Assembly (NCBI GenBank): GCA_029243025.1
Contig: JAQWSU010000060.1
Location: 1-64,000, forward strand
DNA: 64,000 nucleotides
Direction of reading: 5' to 3'
From: Pirellulaceae bacterium
GTDB lineage: Bacteria; Planctomycetota; Planctomycetia; Pirellulales; Pirellulaceae
The notes below the pieces were generated by a model, which was not told where the DNA came from, ran no database searches, and saw only the letters and a program-made list of their open reading frames with translations. The position numbers and the translations under genes were made by a program. Below, one piece after another: positions 63,596 to 64,000 of this stretch. The stretch's first letter is position 1; each line of letters begins with the position of its first letter.

Positions 63596-64000
63596 CTATG
63601 AGTGTCGATTGCCGTAAATCAATTGCATGATCTCGCTCCGTGACGATAGGTGGGAGCGAAACAGACCCTTCATCGAACTTGTGACGCACATGCTGCCCGG
63701 TTTACGGACTCCACGAATCGTCATACAGGAATGGGTCGCTTCAACGATCACCGCCACACCTTTTACATTCAGTTCGTCAATGAGCAGATTGGCAATTGTT
63801 TCGGTCATTCGCTCTTGCACTTGGGGACGTCTTGAGATGACTTCCACGACACGTGCCAACTTGCTCAAACCGAGTACTTTTCCATTCGGGATGTAACCGA
63901 TGTGCGTCTGTCCAGTGAAGGGTAGGAGATGATGCTCGCACATGCTGCAGAAGCTGATGTCGCGTACCAAAACAACTTCGTCATACTTTTCGGTGAAAAA
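63596..64000 (-). CDS. folE: GTP cyclohydrolase I, C-terminal part (runs off window end)
   Basis: The frame continues past base 64000; the visible 134 residues begin [20 protein letters not shown]. It converts GTP to dihydroneopterin triphosphate, first step of folate/pterin synthesis. Seen: [20 protein letters not shown] with the zinc ligands Cys and His, [31 protein letters not shown], and [20 protein letters not shown] with the last zinc Cys. The two membrane-protein genes follow directly. Both GTP-using pterin routes (folate and molybdopterin) occur within 6 kb. Confidence 0.96.
   Translation of the reverse strand, partial: FFTEKYDEVVLVRDISFCSMCEHHLLPFTGQTHIGYIPNGKVLGLSKLARVVEVISRRPQVQERMTETIANLLIDELNVKGVAVIVEATHSCMTIRGVRKPGSMCVTSSMKGLFRSHLSSRSEIMQLIYGNRHS

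Overview
The window reads as a chromosome segment of a marine-type planctomycete (Planctomycetota, most likely Pirellulaceae). This is inferred from protein families typical of that phylum: a PEP-CTERM protein and two dockerin-bearing secreted proteins, an LEPR-XLL-like N-terminus, CotH/lamin-tail proteins, a ThuA + PVC-type dehydrogenase + haem c fusion, CRTAC1-type VCBS/UnbV proteins, secreted Gfo/Idh/MocA oxidoreductases, and several small lipoproteins of a planctomycete type. No rRNA, CRISPR array, prophage or insertion sequence was seen. The two tRNA genes are Ala(TGC) and Ile(GAT).

Layout. 0-8.5 kb: the 5' end of a secreted protein, a 46-residue protein, a MATE exporter, then a methyltransferase and three glycosyltransferases (2.7-7.3 kb) that look like surface-polysaccharide functions, and two small proteins. 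9.2-12.8 kb: a CRTAC1-type lipoprotein reading frame (VCBS, UnbV, TlpA-like redoxin, TPR) interrupted by one in-frame TGA. 13.9-25.1 kb: central metabolism, with a FadN-like beta-oxidation enzyme, MetY, an alpha/beta hydrolase, a BCCT betaine-type transporter, homocysteine S-methyltransferase, an acyl-CoA ligase, an aldo/keto reductase and a B12-binding radical SAM protein. 25.6-36.4 kb: a 1924-residue CotH/lamin-tail/dockerin protein, a 2OG-Fe(II) oxygenase, tRNA-Ala, a sulfotransferase, and a dockerin/PEP-CTERM protein. 36.7-46 kb: DUF202, two Gfo/Idh/MocA oxidoreductases, two response-regulator remnants, and the ThuA/PVC dehydrogenase/cytochrome protein. 46-55.4 kb: planctomycete lipoproteins, a BON protein, a TlpA-like protein, tRNA-Ile, then acpS, trpS, pyrD and an HU-like gene. 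55.8-64 kb: one long minus-strand series with a GlcD/GlpC-type oxidase, moaD, moaE, moaA, a cysteine-desulfurase-like enzyme and YkgJ, preceded by folE and two membrane proteins.

The strongest novelty candidate is the in-frame TGA at 10919-10921. The same frame stays open for 580 codons after it and continues the same protein family. Seventeen bases after the TGA there is a perfect 6-bp hairpin with a GGTCG loop, and its spacing and loop resemble the bacterial SECIS of E. coli fdhF. I read this as a possible undescribed selenoprotein of about 1194 residues; a plain nonsense mutation or a two-gene split remain alternatives. Other points worth checking are a perfect 42-bp palindrome at 33896-33937, a molybdopterin operon carrying its own desulfurase-like enzyme, and a pair of decaying response regulators.
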